Counted from the stretch's first letter, positions 16,461-25,589 are shown. The stretch: DNA of 64,000 nucleotides from Acidimicrobiales bacterium (GCA_041394245.1 JAWKIR010000002.1:1612001-1676000), one strand, 5' to 3'. Numbers and translations are program-made. The notes: generated by a model not told the origin, from the sequence alone.

Positions 16461-18200
16461 ATGCGACCTGAACAACGGCGGCGGCTCGATCGGTTCTGGC
16501 TGGTCCTCGGCGCGTGCTGCCTCGGCGGGGTCGCCATCGCGGCCGCGTTCATCGGCGACACCGAACGCATCGGCGCGTACTGGGCACACGCTCGGATCGA
16601 CGCGTCCGGCGACGCACAGGTCGTCGAAGTGATCGACTACGACTTCGGCTCCAACCAGCGACACGGCATCCTGCGGCAGCTTCCGGATGTCCCGACGACG
16701 GCCACGTACACGGTGGAGTCGCCGAGCGCGCCCGACCAGTTCCAGGTGTTGCCGTGGTGGTTCGGCACCGAGCTCCGGGTCGGCGACCCCGACTCGACCA
16801 TCAGCAACCGCCACCGCTACACGATCACCTACCCCCACACCGGTCTGGTCCAGGGCGATCGCGTCGGCTGGAACGCAGTGGGCGACGGATGGACCGTGCC
16901 GATCGGCGACATCGAGATCCACCTGACCGCCGAGCGCGACCTCGGCGACGTCGCCTGCGACACCGGCGCCACCGGCGACACCGGCGGCTGCACCGCCGAG
17001 ATCATCGCGCCCGGCCATGTCGTGGTCCGCCACGACAAGGTCGACCCGGGTGAGTTCCTGACCGTCTACGCAACGCTCGGCGAACCCGTCGCTCCCGTCA
17101 CCGTCGTCGCCCCGACCGGCACGGCACCCGATCCCGGCTCGGGCTGGAAGGCGCCTCCCGTGATCGCCGCGCTCGCCGCGCTGCTCGGCGCCGCCGCGCT
17201 GTCACCACTGATCCGCCGCGCCGGCCGGGAATGGATGTGGGAGGGCGGCACGGTCGACGCCGCGTTCGGACCCGACGACGAGGCCGCGCCCCAGCGACGG
17301 GTCGACCACAGCGAACTCCGCGAGATGACGACCATCGAGTTCGAACCGCCGCGCGACATGAGCGCGGCCGTCGGGGGCGTCGTCCATCTCGAACGCGTCC
17401 ACGACGACCACAAGATGGCGTGGCTCCTCGAAGCCGCCATCCGAGAAGAGATCGAGCTCGATCCGGAGAAGTCGCACCCGACCATCCGTCGCGGCTCGAC
17501 CCCACCGAACCCGACGGTGGGCAAGGTGCTCGACAAGATGTTCGGCGGATCCACAGTGATCGATCTGGCGAAGTACAACCCGACGTTCACCTCCGGTTGG
17601 AACGAGCTGAGCAGCGAGCTCGAGAGCTGGCGTCGCTCCAGCGGCCTGTGGGACGACGAGGGCCGGCGGCGCCGAGGCCGGGCCATCGGGTTCGGCCTGC
17701 TCGCGACGATCGTCGGTACCGCACTGCTCGGCCTCGGCGCAGCGATGTCGAATCGCACCGGTGCGGGCTGGTATCCCCTCATCGCGGTCGGTGGCGTCGT
17801 CGCCGGGTTCGGCATCGCCGGCATCGTGCGGGCGTGGGAGCTCCGGGTCCGCACTGCGGCCGGCTCCGGCGCCTGGATCCGCATCGAGTCGTTCCGTCGT
17901 TTCCTCCACGACTCGGAGGCGCAGCATGTCGAACGGGCCGCCGAGATGGGGCTCCTGCGCCAGTACACGGCCTGGGCCGTCGCGCTCGGCGAGGTCGACC
18001 GCTGGGAGAAGGCGGTGGAGGCCGCAGCCGCACAACCCGGATCGACCCTCGCCGGATACCACCACACCAACTTCGCACTCGCCGCCCCGATGATCGCCTC
18101 TGCCATTTCCACCGCATCGACCGCACCATCATCCTCGGGCGGCGGTGGTGGCGGCGGCGCCGGCGGCGGTGGGGGTGGCGGAGGAGGAGGCTCATGGTGA
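16461..18200 (+). CDS. DUF2207 family membrane protein with poly-glycine C terminus
   Basis: This is a 579-residue protein with a membrane segment at about 12-30, a long extracytoplasmic beta-rich domain (about 40-210; IDYDFGSNQRHGILRQLP is typical of DUF2207/YciQ), membrane segments near 216-235, 422-440 and 445-462, and cytoplasmic regions between. It ends in a tail of about 20 residues, nearly all Gly, after SSSGG. That tail is common in this family and of unknown use. DUF2207 proteins are predicted membrane proteins without an assigned function. It starts 12 bases after the SnoaL-like gene, with a CAGACT hexamer six bases upstream of the ATG. The K+ channel gene follows 26 bases later. 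Confidence 0.82.
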   Translation: MRPEQRRRLDRFWLVLGACCLGGVAIAAAFIGDTERIGAYWAHARIDASGDAQVVEVIDYDFGSNQRHGILRQLPDVPTTATYTVESPSAPDQFQVLPWWFGTELRVGDPDSTISNRHRYTITYPHTGLVQGDRVGWNAVGDGWTVPIGDIEIHLTAERDLGDVACDTGATGDTGGCTAEIIAPGHVVVRHDKVDPGEFLTVYATLGEPVAPVTVVAPTGTAPDPGSGWKAPPVIAALAALLGAAALSPLIRRAGREWMWEGGTVDAAFGPDDEAAPQRRVDHSELREMTTIEFEPPRDMSAAVGGVVHLERVHDDHKMAWLLEAAIREEIELDPEKSHPTIRRGSTPPNPTVGKVLDKMFGGSTVIDLAKYNPTFTSGWNELSSELESWRRSSGLWDDEGRRRRGRAIGFGLLATIVGTALLGLGAAMSNRTGAGWYPLIAVGGVVAGFGIAGIVRAWELRVRTAAGSGAWIRIESFRRFLHDSEAQHVERAAEMGLLRQYTAWAVALGEVDRWEKAVEAAAAQPGSTLAGYHHTNFALAAPMIASAISTASTAPSSSGGGGGGGAGGGGGGGGGGSW

Positions 18201-18214
18201 TGGGCTGCCGCTCC

Positions 18215-18220
18215 TAAGCT
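18215..18220 (+). promoter_or_regulatory. Putative -10 (TAAGCT) for the K+ channel gene
   Basis: TAAGCT ends exactly six bases before ATG 18227 and no ribosome site is present, a clear example of the leaderless pattern. Confidence 0.5.
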
Positions 18221-18226
18221 GCGGCC

Positions 18227-19255
18227 ATGCCCACAATCGGAAGGCAGCGCATCCGCACCGCTCGCCGCGACCCGTGGCTCCGATTCCGCGTCGGTGTCGC
18301 CTTCCTCGGCCTGGTGCTCGTGGTGGGTACCGGCGGCTACTGGCTGCTGGGCCTCGATCCCATCGATGCCGTCTACCAGACCGTCATCACCGTCTCGACG
18401 GTCGGCTATCGCGAGATCGGAGAGGTCAATCATCAGTACGAGGTCTTCACGATCTTCCTCATCCTGTTCGGCACCGGCACGGTGCTCTACACACTCGGTG
18501 TACTGCTCGAGACGCTCTTCGAGGGACAGCTCGACGACCAATTCCGGAGGCAACGCATGCAACGCAGAATCGATGAACTCGAGGGCCACGTCATCGTCTG
18601 TGGCTACGGCCAGGTCGGCCGGGCGATCGTGTCCGAGATGCACCGTGCGGGAAAGCAGGTGGTGATCGTCGACCATGCCGAGCTCGACCTCGACGAGTTC
18701 CCCGAGGGCGTCAACGCAGTGATCGGTGAGGCCACCGACGACGAGGTGCTCGATCGGGCCGGACTCACCCGGGCCGGCACCCTGGTCGTGGCGCTCGACA
18801 GCGACGCCGACACGCTGTTCGTGTCGCTCACCGCCCGCTCGGAGAACGCCGACCTGTTCATCATCGCCCGGGCCAACAGTGCCGGCGTGGTCGAGAAGCT
18901 CGGTCGGGTCGGGGTGGACCGAGTGGTCAACCCCCACGAGATCGGCGGATCACGGATGGCCGCGATGGTCCTGCAGCCCGACGTCACCGACTTCCTCGAC
19001 GTGGTGATGCACGACCTCGAACTCGAGGTCCGGATGGCCGAGATCGAGGCGACCGAGAAACGGGGCTACATCGGCAAGACCGTCGCCGAACTCTTCGCCC
19101 CCGAGAAGGCGGCCACCACACTGATCGCGGTCCGCCGCCACGGCCGGTTCATCACCAATCCACCCATGGACCTGCGGATCGAGATGGGCGACATCCTGAT
19201 CGTGCTCGGCACCGACGAACACATCAAGGCGCTCGCCGCGCCCGCCGGGCGCTGA
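18227..19255 (+). CDS. Two-TM potassium channel with RCK/TrkA domains
   Basis: This is a 342-residue MthK/Kch-like channel subunit. It has a membrane helix at about 24-42, a pore helix and selectivity filter STVGY (57-61), a second helix at 73-95, then a Rossmann TrkA-N domain starting VIVCGYGQVGRA (GYGQVG 126-131). The acidic residue at the end of the second strand (VIVDHAE) suggests NAD(H)/ADP binding. A TrkA-C domain lies at the C terminus (about 265-335). Four subunits would form a K+-selective pore gated by ligand binding to the RCK ring. The alkylsulfatase gene is convergent and abuts directly. Confidence 0.93.
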   Translation: MPTIGRQRIRTARRDPWLRFRVGVAFLGLVLVVGTGGYWLLGLDPIDAVYQTVITVSTVGYREIGEVNHQYEVFTIFLILFGTGTVLYTLGVLLETLFEGQLDDQFRRQRMQRRIDELEGHVIVCGYGQVGRAIVSEMHRAGKQVVIVDHAELDLDEFPEGVNAVIGEATDDEVLDRAGLTRAGTLVVALDSDADTLFVSLTARSENADLFIIARANSAGVVEKLGRVGVDRVVNPHEIGGSRMAAMVLQPDVTDFLDVVMHDLELEVRMAEIEATEKRGYIGKTVAELFAPEKAATTLIAVRRHGRFITNPPMDLRIEMGDILIVLGTDEHIKALAAPAGR

Positions 19256-21154
19256 CTACGGCTCGACGATCCCGAAGATCCCGCTGAACGAGTCGAGCGC
19301 GCCGAGGAAGCTGCGCACCGGGGCATCGTCGTCCACCGTCACACCTTCGGTCGCCAGGAAACCGTCGACGTCGAGTCCGCCGCGCAACACCTCGGCCAGC
19401 AGCGCCTTGGTCGTGCGGACGTTGGCGTCGGCCTGCTGGGCTCGCACGCCGGGCCGGTGGTGGATCGCACAATTGTCGATGCCCACCACGTGGTCCTCGT
19501 CGACATCGGTGAAGTGCCAGTTCATCTCGAAGCGTTCGCCCTCGAGCTCTTCGGCCTTCAACCGGACACCGGCCACGTCGAGCAGCATCGTCACATCGAG
19601 CTCGTCGGTGAGGGATCGGAGTGCGACACCGAGGCCCTTGCTCCCCGTCCGGAGTTCCATCGCCCCCATCAGGTACGAATCGCGCCACGGCCCCGACTCG
19701 GCCTGGTAGGCGAGCTGCTCGAAGCTGTCGGCCTGCAGCAGCCGGGCCGCCTCGTTGGTCGGGTCGGCGAACACCAGATGGTTGAGCAGCTCACACACCC
19801 AGCGGTAGTCGCCCTCGTCGAACGCCGCCCGGGCCAGCTCGAGGACCCGCTCGGCTCCGCCCATCGACTCGACGTAGCGGGCGCCGCTGTTCTCGGGGGT
19901 GTGCGGATGGAGGTTGGCCGGGTTCCCGTCGTACCAGCCGAGATAGCGCTGGTAGACGGCCTTCGAGTTGTGGCTGACCGTGCCGTAGTAGCCCCGCGTG
20001 TGCCCCTGGGACGCGAAGCACGCCGGCAGGGTGAGGTCCTCGGCGATCTCGCGGGGCGTCATGCCGTGATTCGCTCGCCGCATCGTCTGGTCGTGGAGCC
20101 AGCGATACATGTCGCGCTGTTGCTCGAGGTAGCGGCGGGCATCGTCGTTGCCGAAGCGGGGCCAGTTGTGGGTCGAGAACATCACGTCCATGCCGTCGCC
20201 GAACAGATCGATGGCCTCCTGGATGTACTTGCTCCATCCGAGCGTGTCGCGGGCCTGCGCGCCACGGAACGGGAGGGCGTTGTGCATCGTGTGGGTGCAG
20301 TTCTCGGCAATGCAGAGCGCGCCGTGATCGGGGAACATGAAGTTCATCTCTGCGGGCGCTTCGGTGCCGGGTGTGTTCTGGAAGACGACCCGCACACCGT
20401 CGATCACCAGCTCGGTGCCGGTCAGCGAGATCTCCTCGGTCGGCGCCAGCAGGTCCGACGCTGCACGCGGGATCCCCTTGCCGAGTCCGCAATCGATGTG
20501 GCCGGTCGGGCTCATCGGGAGCAGGATGCCGAACTGGTAGAAGGCCCGCCGTCCCATGGCGGCGCCGGCGATGATGTTCTCCGAGACCGCCTCGCGCATG
20601 AATCCTTCCGGCGCGAGGATGCGAACGTCGCCGTTGGCCACCGCCTCGTGGTCGGTCACCCCGAGGATGCCGCCGTAGTGGTCGGTATGGCTGTGGGTGT
20701 AGATGACCGCGGTCACGGGACGCTCACCGAGGGTGGCGTTGGCGAGATCGAGACACGCCCGGGCCGTGAACGACGTCGTGAGCGGATCGATGATCACCCA
20801 GCCGTCGTCGCCCTTGATGAAGGTGATGTTGGAGATGTCGTAGCCGCGCGCCTGCCAGACCCCGTCCGCCACTTCGAAGAGGCCGTGGATGGCGTTGAGC
20901 CGGCCATGTCGCCACAGGCTCGGGTGGACGGTGGCCGGCGCCTCCTCCTGGTCACGGAGGAAGTCCCAGTCGTTGGTGTTCCACGCTGGTCCGATCGGCC
21001 CGTCGATCACCCCGGTTTCGTGCTGGGCGATGAGACCGCGGGTGGCCCGCTCGAGATCACCCGCGTCGTCGAGGCGCAGGGCCGCGGCATGGGCCTCGTT
21101 GACGGCCGCCGTGTGGGCGGAAGCGGGCTTGGGCTGGCGCGGGTCGTCACTCAT
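19256..21154 (-). CDS. Alkyl sulfatase (SdsA1/BDS1-type metallo-beta-lactamase family)
   Basis: This is a 632-residue class III alkylsulfatase. The binuclear zinc motif is THSHTDHYGG (H154, H156, D158, H159), with further ligands in APEGFMREAVSEN and in the CIAENCTHTMHN region. A dimerisation region follows, and the C-terminal 110 residues resemble the SCP2-like alkyl-binding domain. The enzyme hydrolyses primary (SDS-like) or secondary alkyl sulfate esters, releasing sulfate and an alcohol. Family enzymes are often periplasmic, but no signal peptide is visible here. The start is ATG 21154, six bases after an AATACT hexamer. Marine or detergent-derived sulfate esters are plausible substrates. 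Confidence 0.93.
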   Translation of the reverse strand: MSDDPRQPKPASAHTAAVNEAHAAALRLDDAGDLERATRGLIAQHETGVIDGPIGPAWNTNDWDFLRDQEEAPATVHPSLWRHGRLNAIHGLFEVADGVWQARGYDISNITFIKGDDGWVIIDPLTTSFTARACLDLANATLGERPVTAVIYTHSHTDHYGGILGVTDHEAVANGDVRILAPEGFMREAVSENIIAGAAMGRRAFYQFGILLPMSPTGHIDCGLGKGIPRAASDLLAPTEEISLTGTELVIDGVRVVFQNTPGTEAPAEMNFMFPDHGALCIAENCTHTMHNALPFRGAQARDTLGWSKYIQEAIDLFGDGMDVMFSTHNWPRFGNDDARRYLEQQRDMYRWLHDQTMRRANHGMTPREIAEDLTLPACFASQGHTRGYYGTVSHNSKAVYQRYLGWYDGNPANLHPHTPENSGARYVESMGGAERVLELARAAFDEGDYRWVCELLNHLVFADPTNEAARLLQADSFEQLAYQAESGPWRDSYLMGAMELRTGSKGLGVALRSLTDELDVTMLLDVAGVRLKAEELEGERFEMNWHFTDVDEDHVVGIDNCAIHHRPGVRAQQADANVRTTKALLAEVLRGGLDVDGFLATEGVTVDDDAPVRSFLGALDSFSGIFGIVEP

Positions 21155-21180
21155 GGTCGAAGTATTGCCCACACCATCGC

Positions 21181-21186
21181 TACGGT
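21181..21186 (+). promoter_or_regulatory. Putative -10 (TACGGT) for the DUF1697 gene
   Basis: TACGGT ends seven bases before ATG 21194. On the other strand AATACT (21161-21166) ends six bases before the alkylsulfatase ATG, so two divergent leaderless promoters fit in 39 bases. Confidence 0.45.
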
Positions 21187-21193
21187 CGCCACC

Positions 21194-21727
21194 ATGACTC
21201 GTCTGGTCGCGCTCTTTCGGGGCATCAATGTCGGTGGACACAACAAGATCCCGATGGCGGAACTCCGCGCGACGTTCGAATCCCTCGGCCACGACCACGT
21301 GGCCTCGATCATCCAGAGCGGCAACGTCTGCTTCGATTCGCCGGGCGAGCAGCCGGCGATCGCGGCGGCGATCCGCTCGGCAGTCGCAGAGCGATTCGGC
21401 GTCGATGTGCCGGTGCTGTTGCGCAGCGCAGCCGACATCGGCGAGATCCTCGCCGCGCATCCGTTCCCGCTCGGCGAGATCGAGCCCAAGCTCCACCACG
21501 TGATGTTCCTGGCCGACCCGGCACCGGCCGATGCCGCCGAACTGCTCGGCGACCACTCCCCCGACGAGTTCGCGGTCATCGGCCGCGAAGTGCACGTCCG
21601 CTATCCGCAGGGATCGGCCCGCAGCAAGCTCACCAACGACCTGGTCGACCGACGGCTGGGCACGATCGCGACGGCACGGAATCTACCGACCTGCCAGAAG
21701 ATCGCTGCGGCGCTCGGCGCCCGCTGA
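21194..21727 (+). CDS. DUF1697 family protein
   Basis: This is a 177-residue soluble protein that starts with the family signature RLVALFRGINVGGHNKIPMA and carries IIQSGNVCFDS and LTNDLVDRRLGTIATARN, both strongly conserved in DUF1697. The length is typical. The family is widespread in soil and marine bacteria and has no established function. The gene is preceded by a -10-like TACGGT and ends three bases before the convergent nrdJ gene. Confidence 0.88.
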   Translation: MTRLVALFRGINVGGHNKIPMAELRATFESLGHDHVASIIQSGNVCFDSPGEQPAIAAAIRSAVAERFGVDVPVLLRSAADIGEILAAHPFPLGEIEPKLHHVMFLADPAPADAAELLGDHSPDEFAVIGREVHVRYPQGSARSKLTNDLVDRRLGTIATARNLPTCQKIAAALGAR

Positions 21728-21730
21728 TGG

Positions 21731-24481
21731 TCAGCTGCAGCCGCTGGTGGTGCCGCAGTCGCCGCAGACGTAGCAGGCACCGGCACGCTGCATCGGCACA
21801 CCACATGTCATGCAGAACGGCGCGTCGGCGGCCGCCGCGGGCCGGGGGGCCGGATCGCGCGGGATGTCGAGACCCTGCTCGCTCCGGGTGACCTGCTCCT
21901 CGACGCCCGGCAAGGTCGGCTGAGTGCGCTCACCCGTCGTGAGGATGCCGAGCCCGACTCGCTCGTCGTGACCCAGGTACATGACCGCCAGTTTGCGGAA
22001 CAGATAGTCCATCAAGCTGTTGGCGATCCGGATGTCGGGATCATCGGTCATGCCCGCGGGCTCGAAGCGCATGCCGACATACGCCTCGACGAAGGCGGAC
22101 AACGGCACGCCGTACTGGAGGCCGTGGCTCAGCGAAATGGCGAAGGCATCCATGATCCCGGCCAGGGTCGAGCCCTGCTTCGAGACCCGCATGAAGATCT
22201 CGCCCGGACGACCGTCGGCGTATTCACCGACGGTCACGAACCCCTTGCAGTCGGCGACACGGAACTCGAAGGTGCGTGACGCCCGCGACCGCGGCAGCTT
22301 CTCGCGAATCGGCTCGTGCACGATCTTTTCGACCACGCGCTCGACCATCTGGGCGGCCGGGCCACGGCCGGGCGCGGCCTCACCATCGCCGTTACCGGCC
22401 GACATCGGCTGGGCGACCTTGCAATTGTCGCGATAGAGGGCCACGGCCTTGAGACCGAGTCGCCACGACTCGATGAGCAGGAGCTCGATCTCCTCGATGG
22501 TCGCCGCCTCGGGCAGGTTCACGGTCTTGGAGATGGCCCCGGAGATGAACGGCTGCACTGCCCCCATCATCTTGACGTGCCCGAGGTGATGGATCGGGTC
22601 GGCACCGAGCGAGCAGGCGAAGACCGGGAGATGGGCCGGATCCAGCCCCGGTGCACCGAGCGCACTGTGGTGCTGATCGATGTGGGCGACGATCGCCTCG
22701 ACCCCGGCGTCGTCGTAGCCGAGGTTGCGCAGGGCCCGCGGCACCGACTGGTTGACGAAACTCATGGTGCCGCCGCCCACGAGGCGCTTGAACTTCACGA
22801 GCCCCAGATCGGGCTCGACCCCGGTGGTGTCGCAGTCCATCAGCAACCCGATGGTCCCCGTCGGCGCGAGCACGCTGGCCTGGGAGTTGCGCACGCCGAC
22901 ACGACGGGCCCCGTCACATGTCTCGTCCCAAGCGAGGCGGGCGGCTGCGAGGATGCGCGTGGGAGCAGTGTGCTCGTCGATGGCGGCCGCTGCCTCGCGG
23001 TGCTGGTCGAGGACTGTCAGCATGTGTTCGCGGTTCTCGTGATACCCCTCGAAGGGCCCCATCCGCGCCGCGAGCTTCACCGATGTGGCATACGCCCCAC
23101 CGGTCATGAGCGCGGTGATCGAAGCGGCCACGACACGGCCCTCGTCGGAGTCGTAGGGCAGTCCGAGGGTCATCAGCAGCGCGCCGAGGTTGGCGTAGCC
23201 GATGCCGAGCTGGCGGAAGCGTCGACTCGTCTCACCGATCTGCGGGGTCGGGTAGTCGGCGTTGCCGACGAGGATCTCCTGAGCCGTGAACAGCACCTGC
23301 ACGGCGTGGGCGAAACCGTCGACGTCGAAACCGTCGGCGTCCTCGCCTTCGGTCAGGAAGCGCATCAGGTTGAGCGAGGCGAGATTGCACGCGCTGTCGT
23401 CGAGGTGCATGTATTCGCTGCACGGATTGCTCGCGTTGATCGGGCCGGTCGCGGCGGCCGTGTGCCAGCGGTTGATGGTGGTGTCGAACTGGATGCCGGG
23501 GTCGGCGCACTGCCATGCCGCGTCGGCGATCTGGTGGAAGAGGTCGCGGGCCCGCACGGTCTCGACCACGGCGCCGTCGCCTCGGGCGGTCAGGGACCAA
23601 TCGAGATCGTCGACCACGGCCTGCATGAAGTCGTCGGTGACCCGCACCGAGTTGTTGGCGTTCTGGTACTGGACGGAGTGGATGTCGGCCCCGTCGAGCG
23701 ACATGTCGAAACCGGCGGCCTCGAGGGCGCGGGCCTTGCGCTCCTCCTTCGCCTTGCACCAGATGAACTCCTCGATGTCGGGGTGATCGGCGTCGAGGAT
23801 GACCATCTTCGCCGCCCGCCGGGTCTTGCCGCCCGACTTGATGGTGCCGGCCGACGCATCGGCGCCACGCATGAAGCTCACCGGCCCGCTGGCGGTCCCG
23901 CCGCCCTGGAGGCCCTCTTTCGAGGAGCGGATCCTCGACAGGTTGACGCCCGCCCCGCTGCCGCCCTTGAAGATGCGGCCCTCCTCGGCATACCAATTGA
24001 GGATGGAGTCCATGGTGTCGTCGACCGAGAGGATGAAGCAGGCCGACGCTTGTTGCGGTACTCCGTCGACCCCGATGTTGAACCACACGGGCGAGTTGAA
24101 CGCAGCTTTCTGGGTGATCAGGAGATGGGTGAGTTCGGCCCGGAAGTTCTCGGCCTCGGCATGGTCGGCGAAATAGCCGTCGCGCTCGCCCCAGTCGGTG
24201 ATCGTTGCGACGATCCGACCCACGACGTCGCGCAGCGAGCGCTCGCGCTCCGGGGCTCCGAGGGTCCCCCGGAAGTACTTCTGGGCGAGAATGTTGGTCG
24301 CGTTCTGGCTCCAACTCGCCGGCACCTCGACACCGAGTTGTTCGAAGGCGACCGAACCGTCGCGGTAGTCGGTCAGCCGTGCGTCGCGGACCTCCCATTC
24401 GACGGCATCGAAGGGATCGATCCCGGCCGTGGTGAAGCGCCGGGCGATACCGAGAACGGCCTGGTCAGATGCGAGCGCCAT
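21731..24481 (-). CDS. nrdJ: Adenosylcobalamin-dependent (class II) ribonucleoside-diphosphate reductase
   Basis: This is a 916-residue class II ribonucleotide reductase, which makes dNTP precursors using adenosylcobalamin and so works with or without oxygen. The active-site motif SNPCSE (N352, C354, E356) is present, with FNSPVWFNIG and FKGGSGAGVNLS typical of NrdJ. The C terminus ends in a cysteine cluster (CMTCG, CYVCGDCG and a last CS) that can act as the redox-active tail or bind zinc. The start ATG 24481 has AAAGGA about nine bases upstream. It is preceded by a long leader/intergenic region with DnaA-box-like repeats. No class I nrdAB or nrdR is in view. Confidence 0.97.
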   Translation of the reverse strand: MALASDQAVLGIARRFTTAGIDPFDAVEWEVRDARLTDYRDGSVAFEQLGVEVPASWSQNATNILAQKYFRGTLGAPERERSLRDVVGRIVATITDWGERDGYFADHAEAENFRAELTHLLITQKAAFNSPVWFNIGVDGVPQQASACFILSVDDTMDSILNWYAEEGRIFKGGSGAGVNLSRIRSSKEGLQGGGTASGPVSFMRGADASAGTIKSGGKTRRAAKMVILDADHPDIEEFIWCKAKEERKARALEAAGFDMSLDGADIHSVQYQNANNSVRVTDDFMQAVVDDLDWSLTARGDGAVVETVRARDLFHQIADAAWQCADPGIQFDTTINRWHTAAATGPINASNPCSEYMHLDDSACNLASLNLMRFLTEGEDADGFDVDGFAHAVQVLFTAQEILVGNADYPTPQIGETSRRFRQLGIGYANLGALLMTLGLPYDSDEGRVVAASITALMTGGAYATSVKLAARMGPFEGYHENREHMLTVLDQHREAAAAIDEHTAPTRILAAARLAWDETCDGARRVGVRNSQASVLAPTGTIGLLMDCDTTGVEPDLGLVKFKRLVGGGTMSFVNQSVPRALRNLGYDDAGVEAIVAHIDQHHSALGAPGLDPAHLPVFACSLGADPIHHLGHVKMMGAVQPFISGAISKTVNLPEAATIEEIELLLIESWRLGLKAVALYRDNCKVAQPMSAGNGDGEAAPGRGPAAQMVERVVEKIVHEPIREKLPRSRASRTFEFRVADCKGFVTVGEYADGRPGEIFMRVSKQGSTLAGIMDAFAISLSHGLQYGVPLSAFVEAYVGMRFEPAGMTDDPDIRIANSLMDYLFRKLAVMYLGHDERVGLGILTTGERTQPTLPGVEEQVTRSEQGLDIPRDPAPRPAAAADAPFCMTCGVPMQRAGACYVCGDCGTTSGCS

Positions 24482-24711
24482 GGGACGGGGTCCTTTCGGG
24501 GGCCGCCAGCGCCGAGCACCGCGTGGCCAGAAGTCGAGACTGCCGTGCGGACGGATCGACCCGGGTAAGAGGGCGACACCGTTGGCGCCGTTCTCCCCAC
24601 ACCCCCCGGCGCAGGGCCCCCAAGGAGCGATTCGACTCTGTGCGAGACGTTTGCCACCACCATCCTGGCGACCCGTACCGCACGGCAGCGAGCACCCTAC
24701 GGGGATGCCCA

Positions 24712-24794
24712 TGTGGACCAAAAGGGGAGCGCATGTGGATTCCTGGTGGAAATGGTCGCCACCGTCCACAGATCATCCCCATCGCGGTGGACAA
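24712..24794. promoter_or_regulatory. Cluster of four DnaA-box-like 9-mers
   Basis: The actinobacterial DnaA box is TTGTCCACA. Here the minus strand has TGGTCCACA at 24712-24720 (one mismatch), GAATCCACA at 24734-24742 (two mismatches to TTATCCACA) and TTGTCCACC at 24786-24794 (one mismatch). The plus strand has CCGTCCACA at 24762-24770 (two mismatches). Start-to-start spacings are 22, 28 and 24 bases, about two helical turns each. The position is upstream of a ribonucleotide reductase gene, which DnaA controls in E. coli. DnaA binding is inferred only. No dnaA, dnaN or AT-rich unwinding element is seen, so an origin is unlikely. Confidence 0.4.
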
Positions 24795-24833
24795 CCTGCG
24801 CATGACCGCACGCAGGGGTGGCCTGCACACGGG

Positions 24834-24839
24834 TAGTGT
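24834..24839 (+). promoter_or_regulatory. Putative -10 (TAGTGT) for the RibD-like reductase
   Basis: TAGTGT ends nine bases before GTG 24849. No ribosome site is visible between them. Confidence 0.4.
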
Positions 24840-24848
24840 CCGAGAACC

Positions 24849-25589
24849 GTGCGCCAGCTGCTCCCCCATCCCATGGACGATGTCGACCCGCTCGACCTCT
24901 ATCTCGCCGACGAACGACCGCCGCACGCCGACCGCCCGTGGCTGATGACCAACATGATCGCCAGCATCGACGGAGCGACCACCATCGACGGGGTGAGCGG
25001 CGGCCTGGGTGGCGCCGGAGATGCGGCGGTCTTCCGGGCCGTTCGCGCCAGCTGCGACTGGGTTCTGGTCGCCTCGGGCACCGCGGTCGCGGAGCGCTAC
25101 CGCATGCCCCGGACATCGGACGAACTCATCACCCGCCGCAGTCGGTCGGGACGGACGCCGGCGCCCGGTCTCGCCATCGTGACGGCCAGCGGGCGCATCG
25201 ACCCTTCGATCCCGGCGTTCGCCGATCGCACCGCCGACCAGCAACGACCCCTCGTGATCACGGGCCAGGACGCCGACGGCGACGCACTCTCGGCCCTCGA
25301 CGCAGAACTCGTGCGGCTCCCCGGCGCGTCTCCCGAACCACACGCCGTGCTCGCCGAACTCATGACGAGAGGGGCCCGCGTCGTGCTGGCCGAGGGCGGC
25401 CCGAGCTTCAACGGGCTGCTGCATCGCGCCGAGGTGATCGACGAGATGTGCCTCAGCCTGGCGCCGACGATCGCGGGCGGCGAGTCCGAACGGATCGTGG
25501 CCAATGGCCCGGACCTCACGGTCTCGATGCATCTGGATCGTCTCCTCGAAGAGGACGGCACCCTCTTCGCCCGCTACGTGCGGGCGTGA
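24849..25589 (+). CDS. RibD C-terminal-domain (dihydrofolate-reductase-like) pyrimidine reductase family protein
   Basis: This is a 246-residue protein of the DHFR-like RibD_C fold. RPWLMTNMIASIDGATTIDG is the N-terminal substrate/NADPH strand, WVLVASGTAVAERYR follows, and VLAEGGPSFNGLL is the conserved Gly-rich NADPH motif. It lacks the deaminase domain of bifunctional RibD. Free-standing proteins of this type are common in Actinobacteria; some act in riboflavin synthesis, others are uncharacterised NADPH-dependent reductases. No other rib genes are nearby. It is divergent from nrdJ and convergent with the LysM gene. Confidence 0.85.
   Translation: MRQLLPHPMDDVDPLDLYLADERPPHADRPWLMTNMIASIDGATTIDGVSGGLGGAGDAAVFRAVRASCDWVLVASGTAVAERYRMPRTSDELITRRSRSGRTPAPGLAIVTASGRIDPSIPAFADRTADQQRPLVITGQDADGDALSALDAELVRLPGASPEPHAVLAELMTRGARVVLAEGGPSFNGLLHRAEVIDEMCLSLAPTIAGGESERIVANGPDLTVSMHLDRLLEEDGTLFARYVRA

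Larger units (their letters stand above)
24482..24848 (-). promoter_or_regulatory. Long nrdJ leader / intergenic region
   Basis: This 367-base stretch holds no convincing gene. It separates nrdJ (minus) from the RibD-like gene (plus). It holds an array of DnaA-box-like 9-mers (see separate entry), several GC-rich inverted repeats on the nrdJ side (for example GGGGGCCC and GGCGCC blocks around 24590-24620), and a putative -10 for the plus-strand gene. I looked for a cobalamin riboswitch, which would suit nrdJ, but did not find a convincing B12 box. The AAAGGA ribosome site of nrdJ is at the inner end. Confidence 0.5.

Noticed and set aside
19457..21727. Plus-strand open frame of 756 codons
   Set aside because: It is the antisense of the alkylsulfatase gene for most of its length; only the last 178 codons (DUF1697) are real.
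22316..24568. Long plus-strand frame opposite nrdJ
   Set aside because: Rich in Gly/His/Arg/Asp/Val with no motif; antisense shadow of nrdJ.
24712..24794. Chromosomal replication origin
   Set aside because: Four DnaA-box-like sites are present, but there is no AT-rich unwinding region and no dnaA, dnaN, gyrB or rpmH nearby.
24482..24848. Cobalamin riboswitch before nrdJ
   Set aside because: I looked for the B12 box and the paired core and found only fragments such as GCCAGGA without the rest.
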